Of a stretch of DNA of 64,000 nt, positions 50,914-59,707 are shown piece by piece. A model generated the notes under the pieces. That model did no database searches, was not told the origin of the DNA, and worked only from the letters and a program-made list of their open reading frames with translations. The DNA lies in contig NZ_VTHK01000014.1 in NCBI RefSeq assembly GCF_009765355.1, forward strand, positions 124,001 to 188,000, given 5' to 3'. The position numbers and the translations under genes were made by a program. Position 1 is the stretch's first letter, and the number at the start of each line of letters is the position of its first letter. This stretch comes from Amycolatopsis anabasis. GTDB lineage: Bacteria; Actinomycetota; Actinomycetes; Mycobacteriales; Pseudonocardiaceae.

Positions 50914-51777
50914 ATGGCGGACAGCAGCGCGACCCCGGCGACCGTGGGCGTGATCGGTGGCGGCCGGATGGGCGCCGGGATCGCGCAGGTCTTCGCCGCG
51001 GCCGGTTCGGCGGTGGCGGTGGTGGAGAACGACGAAACGGCGGCGAAGGCCGCCCGGGAACGGATCGAGGCCAGCATTCACCGGGCCGCCGAACGCGGGA
51101 AGCTCACCGTGGCGCGCACGGACCTGCTCGCCCGGATCCGGGTGATCACCTCGGTCGGGGAACTGCCCGCCGACACCGGACTGGTGGTCGAGGCGGTGCC
51201 CGAACGGGCGGATCTCAAGATCGAGGTGCTGGTCGCCGCCGAGCGCGCCACCGGCCCGGAGACCGTGCTCGCGAGCAACACCAGTTCGCTGTCCATCGCC
51301 GAACTGGCCGCCGCCCTGGCCGAGCCCGCCCGCTTCCTCGGCATGCACTTCTTCAACCCGGTGCCCCCGTCGCAGCTCGTCGAGATCGTCGTCGGACCGC
51401 AGACCGCGACGCGGACGTGCGAGCGGGTGGTGTCCTGGGTGCGGGCCCTGGACAAGACCGACGTCGTGGTCCGCGATTCGCCGGGTTTCGCGACCAGCCG
51501 GCTCGGCGTGCTGCTCGGGCTGGAGGCGATCCGGATGCTGGAGGAGGGCGTCGCCGACGCCGAATCCATCGATCGGGCGATGGAACTGGGCTACCGCCAC
51601 CCGATGGGGCCCTTGCGTTCCACCGATCTGGTCGGTCTCGACGTCCGGCTGGCGATCGCCGAATACTTGGCGTCGACGCTGGGGGAGCGGTTCACCCCGC
51701 CGCGGCTGCTGCGGGACAAGGTGGCGCGCGGCGAACTCGGCCGCAAGACGGGACGCGGTTTCCACGACTGGGAGTGA
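50914..51777 (+). CDS. paaH: 3-hydroxyacyl-CoA dehydrogenase of the phenylacetate pathway
   Basis: 287 residues; ATG 50914 with AGAGGAG upstream. NAD-binding GVIGGGRMGAGIAQVFA, then SNTSSLSIAELAA, LGMHFFNPVP (catalytic His) and the C-terminal DLVGLDVRLAIAEYL. It oxidises 3-hydroxyadipyl-CoA to 3-oxoadipyl-CoA in the paa route; a 3-hydroxybutyryl-CoA dehydrogenase of general beta-oxidation is the alternative. Divergent from paaI, and followed 3 bases later by a P450. Confidence 0.86.
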   Translation: MADSSATPATVGVIGGGRMGAGIAQVFAAAGSAVAVVENDETAAKAARERIEASIHRAAERGKLTVARTDLLARIRVITSVGELPADTGLVVEAVPERADLKIEVLVAAERATGPETVLASNTSSLSIAELAAALAEPARFLGMHFFNPVPPSQLVEIVVGPQTATRTCERVVSWVRALDKTDVVVRDSPGFATSRLGVLLGLEAIRMLEEGVADAESIDRAMELGYRHPMGPLRSTDLVGLDVRLAIAEYLASTLGERFTPPRLLRDKVARGELGRKTGRGFHDWE

Positions 51778-51780
51778 GCT

Positions 51781-53016
51781 ATGGGGGTACCGGACGTTTT
51801 CGATCCGCGGGTTTTCGCGCACGGCCTGCCGCACGACGAGTTCCGCGTGCTGCGGGACACCGCGCCGGTGTGCTGGCAGGACGAGCACGAGGTGGCCGAC
51901 TGGCCGGGCGGACCCGGTTACTGGGCGGTGACCCGGCACGCCGACGTCAAGCACGTGCTGCGCACCCCGGAGATCTACTCGTCCTGGCTGGGCGCCACCC
52001 AGATCCGCGACCCCGAACCGGATGATCTCGCGTTCATCCGCCGGATGATCCTGAACATGGACGCGCCGGAGCACAACCGGCTGCGCAAGCTGGTCGCCGC
52101 GGTGTTCACCCGGCGCAGACTGGAACGGTCCAGCGAGCAGATCGCCGAACGGGCGCATTCGCTGCTCGCCGCGGTGGCCGAACGGGGACACTGCGACCTC
52201 CCGGTCGAGGTCACCGACGACTTCCCGCTGCTCAACCTCGCCGATCTGCTCGGTGTGCCCGCCGCCGACCGCGGGCTGCTGCTCAACTGGACGAACCGGG
52301 TGATCGGCTACCAGGACCCCGAGCACGCCGAAGTCGTCCGGGACGCCGAGGGCCGGCCGGTCAACCCGCGTTCGCCCGCGATGCTGCGCGACATGTTCGC
52401 CTACGCCCAGGAACTGGCCGCCGAGAAGCGCCGGAATCCGGGCGACGACCTGATGACCGCGCTGGTCCAGGCCTCGGTCGACGGGCGCGCGCTGGACGAC
52501 GCCGAGCTGGAGATGTTCTTCTTCCTGGTGGTGATCGCGGGCAACGACACCGTGCGCAGCGCGCTGCCCGGCGGCGTGCTCGCGCTGGTCGAACACCCCG
52601 ATCAGTACGCCCGGCTGCGCGCCGAACCGGAGCTGCTGCCCAGCGCGGTCGAGGAGATGCTGCGCTGGCATCCGCCGGTGCTCACCTTCCGCCGCACCGC
52701 GGCCCGGGACACCGAACTCGGTGGGCAGGCCATCCGCGCGGGGGACAAGGTGGTCGTCTACTTCGCGTCCGCGCACTACGACGAGCGGGCGTTCGCCGAC
52801 CCGTTCCGGTTCGACCTCGCCCGCGAGCCCAACGACCACCTCGCCTTCGGGCAGGGGCCGCACCTCTGCCTCGGCGCGCATTTCGGGCGGTTGCAGATGC
52901 GGATCTTCTTCCAGCAGTTCCTCACCCGGTTGCCCCGGGTGGAGCTGGACGGCGAGGTCAAGCGCCTGACCTCGAACTTCATCAACGGGGTCACCCACCT
53001 GCCGCTGCGCTGGTGA
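51781..53016 (+). CDS. Cytochrome P450 within the paa locus
   Basis: 411 residues, ATG three bases after paaH. All P450 motifs are intact: I-helix AGNDT, ExxR (EEMLRW region), heme loop FGQGPHLCLG. The C-terminal SNFINGVTHLPLRW is characteristic of the CYP124/125/142 group, which hydroxylates steroid side chains and branched lipids. Its reaction here is unknown; as it is embedded between paaH and paaZ, an aromatic or arylalkanoate substrate feeding phenylacetate is possible. Confidence 0.9.
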   Translation: MGVPDVFDPRVFAHGLPHDEFRVLRDTAPVCWQDEHEVADWPGGPGYWAVTRHADVKHVLRTPEIYSSWLGATQIRDPEPDDLAFIRRMILNMDAPEHNRLRKLVAAVFTRRRLERSSEQIAERAHSLLAAVAERGHCDLPVEVTDDFPLLNLADLLGVPAADRGLLLNWTNRVIGYQDPEHAEVVRDAEGRPVNPRSPAMLRDMFAYAQELAAEKRRNPGDDLMTALVQASVDGRALDDAELEMFFFLVVIAGNDTVRSALPGGVLALVEHPDQYARLRAEPELLPSAVEEMLRWHPPVLTFRRTAARDTELGGQAIRAGDKVVVYFASAHYDERAFADPFRFDLAREPNDHLAFGQGPHLCLGAHFGRLQMRIFFQQFLTRLPRVELDGEVKRLTSNFINGVTHLPLRW

Positions 53017-53057
53017 CCGCCGCGCACTTTCGGGGTCGGGCGCGGACCGCTACGATG

Positions 53058-53079
53058 ACTTACTGAACGAACGGTTGGT
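53058..53079. promoter_or_regulatory. PaaR-box-like palindrome upstream of paaZABCDE
   Basis: Carries ACTTACTG and CGGTTGGT with 6 bases (AACGAA) between, matching the remembered PaaR box at all but two positions. It lies 37 bases before the paaZ ATG. Confidence 0.68.
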
Positions 53080-53115
53080 AATTCCTGATCCGGCGAACTG
53101 GAGAGGTCAGCTCCG

Positions 53116-55146
53116 ATGGCGTTGCTGCGCAGTTACGTATCCGGCAAGTGGCAGACGGCGACCGATGAGGGGGCGCCGCTGCACGACGCGGTCACGGGCG
53201 AGGAGGTCGCCCGCATCTCCTCCGCCGGGATCGACATGGCCGCCGCGCTGGACTACGGCCGCAACGTCGGCGGGCCCGCGCTGCACGATCTGACCTTCCA
53301 CCAGCGGGCCCCCCTGCTCAAGGCGCTCGCCTCCCACCTGCGCGAGCACCGGGACGAGCTGTACGCGCTGTCCGCGAGGACCGGGGCGACCCTGGGCGAC
53401 GCCAAGTTCGACGTCGACGGCGGGATCGGCGTGCTGTTCGCCTACGGCAGCAAGGGGCGGCGCGAACTGCCCAATGACACGGTCTACGTCGAGGGCGCCG
53501 TCGAACCGCTCAGCCGGGGCGGCACGTTCGTCGCGCAGCACATCGCGACCCCGCTGCGGGGCGTCGCGGTGCAGATCAACGCGTTCAACTTCCCGGTCTG
53601 GGGCCCGCTGGAGAAGTTCGCGCCCGCGTTCCTCGCCGGGGTGCCGAGCCTGGTCAAACCGGCCAGCCAGACCGCGTACCTGACCGAGAAGCTGGTCGAG
53701 CTGATCATCGGCTCCGGCCTGCTGCCCGAGGGCACGCTGCAGTTCGTCGCCGGGAGCGTCGGCGACCTGCTCGACCACGTCACCGAACAGGACCTGGTGT
53801 CGTTCACCGGTTCCGCGTCCACCGCGCGGAAACTCCGCGCGCATCCGGCGATCGTGCGCAACGCGGTCCGGTTCAACGCCGAGGCCGATTCGCTCAACCT
53901 CTCGATCCTCGGCCCGGACGCCAAACCCGGCACGCCCGAGTTCGACCTCTACGTCAAGCAGCTGGTCACCGAGATGACCGTGAAGGCCGGGCAGAAGTGC
54001 ACCGCGATCCGGCGCGCGTTCGTGCCCGCCGAACTGCTCGACGACGTGGCCCAGGCGGCGAGCGAGCGGCTGGCGAAGGTCGTGGTCGGCAACCCGTCCA
54101 GCGAAGGCGTCCGGATGGGCGCGCTGGCCAGCCTGGAGCAGCGCGAGGAGGTCCGCCGCTCGCTGAAGGCGCTGCTGGACACCGCGAGCGCGGTGTACGG
54201 CGACCCGGACCGGGTGGACGTGGTCGACGCCGACGCCGAACGCGGCGCCTTCATCTCCCCGGTCCTGTTGCGCGCCGAGGACCCCGAACGCGCCGAACCG
54301 CACGAGGTCGAGGCGTTCGGCCCGGTGGCCACGCTGCTGCCCTACAACTCCACCGAGCAGGTCGTCGAACTCGCCGCGCGCGGGCAGGGCAGCCTGGCCG
54401 GTTCGATCGTCACCGGGGACGCCGAGTTCGCCCGCGAGGTCGTGCTCGGCGTCGCGCCGTGGCACGGCCGCCTGCTGGTGCTCGACACCGACGACGCCAA
54501 GGAGTCCACCGGCCACGGTTCGCCCATGCCGGGGCTGGTGCACGGCGGTCCCGGCCGGGCCGGCGGCGGCGAGGAGATGGGCGGGATCCGGGGCGTGCTG
54601 CACCACATGCAGCGCACCGCGGTGCAGGCCAGCCCGAAGGTGCTCAGCGCGGTCACCGGGCGCTGGGTGCCCGGAGCGCCGCGGACCGAGGGCACGCACC
54701 CGTTCCGCAAGTCGCTGGCCGAGCTGAAGATCGGCGACACGGTGGTCGCCGGGCCGCGCACGGTCACGCAGGAGGACATCGACCACTTCGCCGAGTTCAC
54801 CGGCGACAAGTTCTACGCGCACACCGATCCCGAGGCCGCCGCGGCGAACGAACTCTTCGGCGGGATCGTCGCGCACGGGTACCTGGTGGTGTCGTTCGCC
54901 GCCGGGTTGTTCGTGGCGCCCGAACCCGGGCCGGTGCTGGCCAACTACGGCCTGGAGAACCTGCGGTTCCTCACCCCGGTCAAACCGGGTGACGCGCTGA
55001 CCGTGACGCTGACCGCGAAGCAGATCACTCCGCGCGTGGACAAGGACTACGGCGAGGTGCGCTGGGACGCCGACGTCACCAACGCCGAGGGCGAATCGGT
55101 CGCCAAGTACGACGTGCTCACCCTGGTGGCCAAGGAGAAGTCATGA
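53116..55146 (+). CDS. paaZ: Bifunctional ring-opening hydrolase/aldehyde dehydrogenase
   Basis: 676 residues, normal for PaaZ. Residues 1-510 are the aldehyde dehydrogenase part, with catalytic Cys in GQKCTAIRR and Glu in RFNAEADSLN. Residues 540-676 are the MaoC-like enoyl-CoA hydratase part (DHFAEFTGDKFYAHTD, FGGIVAHGYLVVSF). PaaZ hydrolyses oxepin-CoA and oxidises the resulting aldehyde. It heads the epoxidase operon and overlaps paaA by four bases. Confidence 0.96.
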   Translation: MALLRSYVSGKWQTATDEGAPLHDAVTGEEVARISSAGIDMAAALDYGRNVGGPALHDLTFHQRAPLLKALASHLREHRDELYALSARTGATLGDAKFDVDGGIGVLFAYGSKGRRELPNDTVYVEGAVEPLSRGGTFVAQHIATPLRGVAVQINAFNFPVWGPLEKFAPAFLAGVPSLVKPASQTAYLTEKLVELIIGSGLLPEGTLQFVAGSVGDLLDHVTEQDLVSFTGSASTARKLRAHPAIVRNAVRFNAEADSLNLSILGPDAKPGTPEFDLYVKQLVTEMTVKAGQKCTAIRRAFVPAELLDDVAQAASERLAKVVVGNPSSEGVRMGALASLEQREEVRRSLKALLDTASAVYGDPDRVDVVDADAERGAFISPVLLRAEDPERAEPHEVEAFGPVATLLPYNSTEQVVELAARGQGSLAGSIVTGDAEFAREVVLGVAPWHGRLLVLDTDDAKESTGHGSPMPGLVHGGPGRAGGGEEMGGIRGVLHHMQRTAVQASPKVLSAVTGRWVPGAPRTEGTHPFRKSLAELKIGDTVVAGPRTVTQEDIDHFAEFTGDKFYAHTDPEAAAANELFGGIVAHGYLVVSFAAGLFVAPEPGPVLANYGLENLRFLTPVKPGDALTVTLTAKQITPRVDKDYGEVRWDADVTNAEGESVAKYDVLTLVAKEKS

Positions 55147-56078
55147 CTGAGGATCTCGAGCGGCACTTCGAGCGCACGCTGGAGCGCGACCAGCGGATCG
55201 AGCCCCGCGACTGGGTGCCCGACGGGTACCGCAAGACCATGATCCGGCAGATCGCGCAGCACGCGCATTCGGAGATCATCGGCATGCAGCCGGAGGGCAA
55301 CTGGATCACCCGCGCGCCTTCCTTGCGGCGCAAGGCGATCCTGCTCGCGAAGGTGCAGGACGAGGCCGGGCACGGGCTGTACTTGTACTCGGCCGCGGAA
55401 ACACTGGGCGCGGAGCGCGGTGACCTGACCGAGCGGCTGATCACCGGGCGGCAGAAGTATTCCTCGATCTTCAACTACCCGACGCTGACCTTCGCCGACG
55501 TCGGTGTGATCGGCTGGCTGGTCGACGGCGCCGCGATCTGCAACCAGGTGCCGCTGTGCCGCAGTTCGTACGGGCCGTATGCGCGGGCGATGATCCGGAT
55601 CTGCAAGGAGGAGTCCTTCCACCAGCGGCAGGGCTACGAACTGCTGATGACCATGATGCGCGGCACGCGGGCGCAGCGGGAGATGGTGCAGGAGGCGGTG
55701 AACCGCTGGTGGTGGCCGTCGCTGATGATGTTCGGCCCGCCGGACGCGGATTCGCCGAACACCGCGCAGTCGATGGCGTGGAAGATCAAGCGGCACACCA
55801 ACGACGAGCTGCGCCAGCGCTTTGTCGACATGTCCGTCTCGCAGGCCGAGGCCCTGGGCGTGACCTTCCCGGATCCGGAGTTGAAGTGGAACGCCGAGCG
55901 CGGGCACTACGACTTCGGCGAGATCGACTGGGACGAGTTCAAGAACGTGCTCAAGGGCAACGGCCCGTGCAACGCGCAGCGCGTCGCGCGGCGGCGCAAG
56001 GCGCACGAGGACGGCGCGTGGGTGCGCGAGGCGGCGTCGGCGCACGCCGCGAAACGGGCGGCGAAGGAGGCGGCATGA
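55143..56078 (+). CDS. paaA: Phenylacetyl-CoA epoxidase catalytic subunit
   Basis: 311 residues, ATG in an ATGA overlap with paaZ. Diiron bacterial multicomponent monooxygenase: the E-x-x-H ligands are visible in KVQDEAGHGLYLYS and ICKEESFHQRQGYEL, with the intervening Glu residues. It epoxidises the ring of phenylacetyl-CoA (1,2-position) with PaaC as structural partner and PaaE as reductase. Part of the tight paaABCDE run. Confidence 0.97.
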   Translation: MTEDLERHFERTLERDQRIEPRDWVPDGYRKTMIRQIAQHAHSEIIGMQPEGNWITRAPSLRRKAILLAKVQDEAGHGLYLYSAAETLGAERGDLTERLITGRQKYSSIFNYPTLTFADVGVIGWLVDGAAICNQVPLCRSSYGPYARAMIRICKEESFHQRQGYELLMTMMRGTRAQREMVQEAVNRWWWPSLMMFGPPDADSPNTAQSMAWKIKRHTNDELRQRFVDMSVSQAEALGVTFPDPELKWNAERGHYDFGEIDWDEFKNVLKGNGPCNAQRVARRRKAHEDGAWVREAASAHAAKRAAKEAA

Positions 56079-56353
56079 CTTGGCCGTTGTATGAAGTGTT
56101 CGTGCGGGGCAAACGCGGGCTCAACCACGTGCACGTCGGTTCGCTGCACGCGGCGGACGACGAGATGGCGCTGCGCAACGCCCGCGATCTCTACACCCGG
56201 CGTAACGAGGGTGTGAGCATCTGGGTGGTCAAGGCCGCCGACATCACCGCGTCCAGCCCGGACGAGAAGGATTCCTTCTTCGAGCCGAGCGGGGACAAGG
56301 TGTACCGGCACCCGACCTTCTACGAAATCCCCGAGAACGTTCCGCATATCTGA
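56075..56353 (+). CDS. paaB: Phenylacetyl-CoA epoxidase subunit PaaB
   Basis: 92 residues, ATG in an ATGA overlap with paaA (GGAGG upstream). Small subunit: WPLYEVFVRGKRGLNHVHVG, LYTRRNEGVSIWVV, and DPHPTFYEIP-like C-terminus (KVYRHPTFYEIPENV). It bridges PaaA-PaaC heterodimers. Stop and paaC start overlap by one base. Confidence 0.97.
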   Translation: MTWPLYEVFVRGKRGLNHVHVGSLHAADDEMALRNARDLYTRRNEGVSIWVVKAADITASSPDEKDSFFEPSGDKVYRHPTFYEIPENVPHI

Positions 56354-57234
56354 TGTCTTTCGACAACGCCTACGAGGCGATCACCGAGGAGAACGACTCC
56401 CGCTGGGCGTTCGGCACCGGGTTCGACGATCCGTTGTCCGGTGTGGACACCATCGTGCCGTCTCATGTGGACGGTGCGGATCTGGCCGCCTACTGCCTGA
56501 TGCTCGGCGACGACGCGTTGATCATGTCGCACCGGCTGCAGGAGTGGTGCACGAAGGCGCCGGAACTGGAGGACGAGGTCGCGCTGGCGAACATCGGGCT
56601 GGACCTGCTCGGCCAGGCCCGCCTGCTGCTCGCCCGCGCCGGGAAGGCCGACGGCGGCGAACGGGACGAGGACTCGTACGCGTTCCTGCGCGACGAGCAC
56701 GAGTTCCGGCACGTCCGGCTGGCCGAACTCGTCGACGCGGACTTCGGCGCGCTGATCGCCCGGCTGCTGGTGTTCGCCACCTGGCGGCTCGCCCTGCTGC
56801 GGCGGCTGGTGGATTCGGCCGATCCGGTGCTGGCGGCCATCGCGGCGAAGGGCGTCAAGGAGGTCACCTACCACCGCGACTACGCCGCGCAGTGGGCGGT
56901 CCGCCTCGGCGACGGCACCGAGTTCTCCCGCGAACGCCTGCTCGACGGGTTCGCGGCGGTGTGGCCGTATGTCGGCGAGCTGTTCGCCCCGCACGAGATC
57001 GAGCTGCGGCTGGCCGAGGCGGGGGCCGGGGTCGATCCGTCGGCGGTGCGGGCCGAGTTCGACGACGTGCTCGAGCAGGTGTTCGCCGCCGCGACGGTCG
57101 ACCGGCCCGAGGCGGGCCCGCTCGCCGGGGTTTCCGGCCGGATGGGCCGCGACGGCGTGCACACCGAGCACCTCGGGTACCTGCTCGCCGAACTGCAGAG
57201 CGTCGCCCGGGCCCATCCGGGGGCGACGTGGTGA
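56353..57234 (+). CDS. paaC: Phenylacetyl-CoA epoxidase structural subunit
   Basis: 293 residues, ATG start. Ferritin-like fold related to PaaA but with non-catalytic role: SHRLQEWCTKAPELEDEVAL, NIGLDLLGQARLLL, FRHVRLAELVDADFG and EVTYHRDYAAQWAVRLGDG. PaaC scaffolds PaaA and substrate binding. It ends in a GTGA overlap with paaD. Confidence 0.96.
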   Translation: MSFDNAYEAITEENDSRWAFGTGFDDPLSGVDTIVPSHVDGADLAAYCLMLGDDALIMSHRLQEWCTKAPELEDEVALANIGLDLLGQARLLLARAGKADGGERDEDSYAFLRDEHEFRHVRLAELVDADFGALIARLLVFATWRLALLRRLVDSADPVLAAIAAKGVKEVTYHRDYAAQWAVRLGDGTEFSRERLLDGFAAVWPYVGELFAPHEIELRLAEAGAGVDPSAVRAEFDDVLEQVFAAATVDRPEAGPLAGVSGRMGRDGVHTEHLGYLLAELQSVARAHPGATW

Positions 57235-57719
57235 GCGCGCAGGCCGTCGCGGAGACGGTGACCGATCCCGAGCTGCCGATGGTCACGCTCGCCGATCTCG
57301 GCGTGCTCCGCGAGGTGTCCGAAGCAGACGGACGCGTGGTCGTGTCGATCACGCCGACCTACACCGGCTGCCCGGCGATGGACACCATGCGCGACGACCT
57401 GGTGCACGCGCTCACCGCGGCCGGGTACCACGAGGTCGAGGTGCGGACCGTGCTCCAGCCCGCCTGGAGCACCGACTGGATCTCCGAATCCGGGCGGCGC
57501 AAGCTCGCCGAGGCGGGAATCGCGCCGCCGGGCACCGCGCCGAAACGAACCTCCGGGCCGATCCCGCTCACCCTGGGCGCGCCGGTCCGCCGGGTGGCGT
57601 GCCCCCGCTGCGGGGCGCCGGACACCGAACTGCTGTCGGAGTTCAGCGGCACCGCGTGCAAATCGCTGCGCCGGTGCCGGGCCTGCGCCGAACCGTTCGA
57701 ACACGTCAAGGAGATCTGA
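57231..57719 (+). CDS. paaD: Phenylacetate pathway iron-sulfur assembly factor
   Basis: 162 residues, GTG start in the GTGA overlap. MIP18/SufT-like domain (about 8-85: DPELPMVTLADLGVLREV, TPTYTGCPAMDTM) and a C-terminal zinc-ribbon-like cysteine cluster (CPRCGAPDTELLSEFSGTAC, CRAC). PaaD is needed for epoxidase maturation. Confidence 0.95.
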   Translation: MSAQAVAETVTDPELPMVTLADLGVLREVSEADGRVVVSITPTYTGCPAMDTMRDDLVHALTAAGYHEVEVRTVLQPAWSTDWISESGRRKLAEAGIAPPGTAPKRTSGPIPLTLGAPVRRVACPRCGAPDTELLSEFSGTACKSLRRCRACAEPFEHVKEI

Positions 57720-58799
57720 GTGACCGCGACGATTACCAGGCGCCGGACGGGTTTCCACCCCCTGACGGTCGCGGAGGTCGCGCGGCTGTGCGCGGACGCG
57801 GTCGCGGTGACCTTCGACGTGCCCGCGGAACTCGCCGAGGAGTTCGCGTTCCGGCCCGGCCAGTCGCTGACCCTGCGCCGGGTGGTCGACGGCCGCGACG
57901 AGCGCCGGTCGTATTCGATCTGCGCGGCGGTGGGGGAGCGGCTGCGGATCGGCGTGCGCGAGGTTCCGGACGGCCTGTTCTCGCAGTGGCTGGTGCACCA
58001 GGTGCGGCCCGGGGACGAGATCGAGGTGCGGCCGCCGACCGGGAACTTCACCCCTGACCTGGACACCGCCGCGCACCACGTGCTGATCGCCGCCGGTTCC
58101 GGGATCACGCCGGTGCTGTCGATCGCGGCTTCGCTGCTGCGGAACCCGGACACCGCGGTGACCCTGCTGTACGGCAACCGGCGCACGGACACCGTGATGT
58201 TCGCCGACGAGCTGGCCGATCTGAAGGACCGCTACCCGGCCCGGTTGGAACTGGTGCACGTGCTGTCGCGGGAACCGCGCGAGGCGGAGCTGTTCACCGG
58301 CCGCCTCGACGCGGCGAAGCTGCACCGCATCTGCGAGGTGCTGCTGCCGGTCGAGGAGGTGGCGCACTGGTGGCTGTGCGGACCGTTCGGCATGGTCACC
58401 GACGCGCAGGACGTCCTGGAGGACCTCGGCGTGCCGCGGCACCGCGTGCACCAGGAGCTGTTCTACGTGGACGAGCTGCCGCCGGAGCCGGTGCGCCACG
58501 AGGAACCGGGTTTCGCCGGAGCGGCCAGCGAGGTGACCATCGTGCTGGACGGCCGCGCGACCACGCTGTCCCTGCCCCGGGAGACCCCGGTCCTCGACGG
58601 CGCGCAGCGGTTCCGGCCGGACCTGCCGTTCGCCTGCAAGGGCGGGGTGTGCGGCACCTGCCGCGCCAAGGTCGTCGACGGGGAAGTAGCCATGCGCCGC
58701 AACTTCGCGCTCGAACAGTCCGAAGTGGACGCCGGATTCGTGCTCACCTGCCAGTCGTTGCCGGTGACCGAGAAACTCACCGTCGACTACGACGCCTGA
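57720..58799 (+). CDS. paaE: Phenylacetyl-CoA epoxidase reductase subunit
   Basis: 359 residues, GTG start abutting the paaD stop. Ferredoxin-NADP reductase part first (RPGQSLTLRR, RRSYSICAA, LIAAGSGITPVLSIA, CGPFGMV), then a plant-type 2Fe-2S domain (about 270-359) with CKGGVCGTCRAKV and the last Cys in LTCQSLP. Passes electrons from NADPH to PaaA. Last gene of the paa operon; a palindromic repeat follows after nine bases. Confidence 0.96.
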   Translation: MTATITRRRTGFHPLTVAEVARLCADAVAVTFDVPAELAEEFAFRPGQSLTLRRVVDGRDERRSYSICAAVGERLRIGVREVPDGLFSQWLVHQVRPGDEIEVRPPTGNFTPDLDTAAHHVLIAAGSGITPVLSIAASLLRNPDTAVTLLYGNRRTDTVMFADELADLKDRYPARLELVHVLSREPREAELFTGRLDAAKLHRICEVLLPVEEVAHWWLCGPFGMVTDAQDVLEDLGVPRHRVHQELFYVDELPPEPVRHEEPGFAGAASEVTIVLDGRATTLSLPRETPVLDGAQRFRPDLPFACKGGVCGTCRAKVVDGEVAMRRNFALEQSEVDAGFVLTCQSLPVTEKLTVDYDA

Positions 58800-58807
58800 A
58801 CGAACGG

Positions 58808-58853
58808 GTCATGAGTGTTTGGACCGGTTAGAACCGGCCCAAACACTCACGAC
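58808..58853. repeat. Palindromic intergenic repeat, copy 3
   Basis: Arms GTCATGAGTGTTTGG / CCAAACACTCACGAC with core ACCGGTTAGAACCGGC. It sits between the convergent ends of paaE and the DeoR gene. The DeoR stop codon lies within the right arm, so the repeat provides the end of that reading frame. Confidence 0.88.
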
Positions 58854-59635
58854 TGAGCGATTTCCACGGGCACTCCCAGGTCGCCGATCGCCTGGAGTTC
58901 GGCTTCGGGGGTGTCCTGGTCCACGATCACCAGGTCGAATTCGGTCAGCGCGGCGAGCCGGTACAGCGCGCGCTTGCGGAACTTGGTGTGGTCGGCGAGC
59001 AGGATCCGGCGCCCGGCGGCGCCCATCAGCGCGCGTTTGACCAGGATCTCCTCCTCCGACTGGTGGTAGCAGTAGCCCTCGGTGATGGCCGAGGTGGACA
59101 TGAACAGCACGTCCGCGCGCAGCGGCCGGGCGGCGTCCGCGGTGCTCATCCCGAGGAACGCGTCGTACGGCGGAAAGTAGGTGCCGCCGAGTGAGATCAA
59201 CTCGATTCCGGATTCCCCGGCCAGCCGGTTCACCACCGCGAGGAAGTTGGTGATCACGGTCATCGGCGCGAACTCTGGCAGCCGTTCGGCCAGGTGCAGG
59301 CAGGTCGTGCTGTCGTCCAGCACGATCGCCTGCCCGCGCTCGAGCTGCCGGGTCGCGGCGTCGGCGAGGCGGGCCTTCGCGGCTTCCTGCTCGGCCATCC
59401 GGTAGCGCACGTTCGACTCGAACAGCGCCGACTGCTCGGCGGTCGCCGCGCCCCGGACCTTGCGCAGCCAGCCCTGTTCGGCCAGCCGGTCCAGGTCGCG
59501 GTGGATGGTCATCGGGCTCACCGCGAGTTCGGCGGCGAGGTCGTCGATGCGGACGGAACCCAGTTCCAGCACGCGGTCCCGGATCCGGTCCCGCCGTTCC
59601 CGCGGCGAGCCGCCCGGTCTTTCGGTCTCGGTCAC
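58847..59635 (-). CDS. DeoR/GlpR-family transcriptional regulator
   Basis: 262 residues, GTG start. N-terminal HTH (about 13-65: RIDDLAAELAVSPMTIHRDLDRL, split) and DeoR C-terminal sugar-phosphate sensor (about 80-235: QAIVLDDSTTCLHLAERL, ISLGGTY, FMSTSAITEG). Such proteins repress sugar or polyol genes until a phosphorylated intermediate binds. Divergent from the kinase operon. The stop codon is inside palindromic repeat copy 3. Confidence 0.92.
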   Translation of the reverse strand: MTETERPGGSPRERRDRIRDRVLELGSVRIDDLAAELAVSPMTIHRDLDRLAEQGWLRKVRGAATAEQSALFESNVRYRMAEQEAAKARLADAATRQLERGQAIVLDDSTTCLHLAERLPEFAPMTVITNFLAVVNRLAGESGIELISLGGTYFPPYDAFLGMSTADAARPLRADVLFMSTSAITEGYCYHQSEEEILVKRALMGAAGRRILLADHTKFRKRALYRLAALTEFDLVIVDQDTPEAELQAIGDLGVPVEIAQS

Positions 59636-59672
59636 TCACGCAATGTAACACCAAGCTCGCGGAAAACCACGA

Positions 59673-59700
59673 TTGACTTGTTAGATCTAACGGCTAACGT
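59673..59700 (+). promoter_or_regulatory. Kinase-operon promoter with palindromic operator
   Basis: TTGACT (59673-59678) and TAACGT (59695-59700) are spaced by 16. The perfect palindrome GTTAGATCTAAC (59680-59691) fills the spacer. It is the best candidate operator for the divergent DeoR protein. The kinase ATG is seven bases after the -10, so the transcript may be leaderless. Confidence 0.68.
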
Positions 59701-59707
59701 GTGATCT

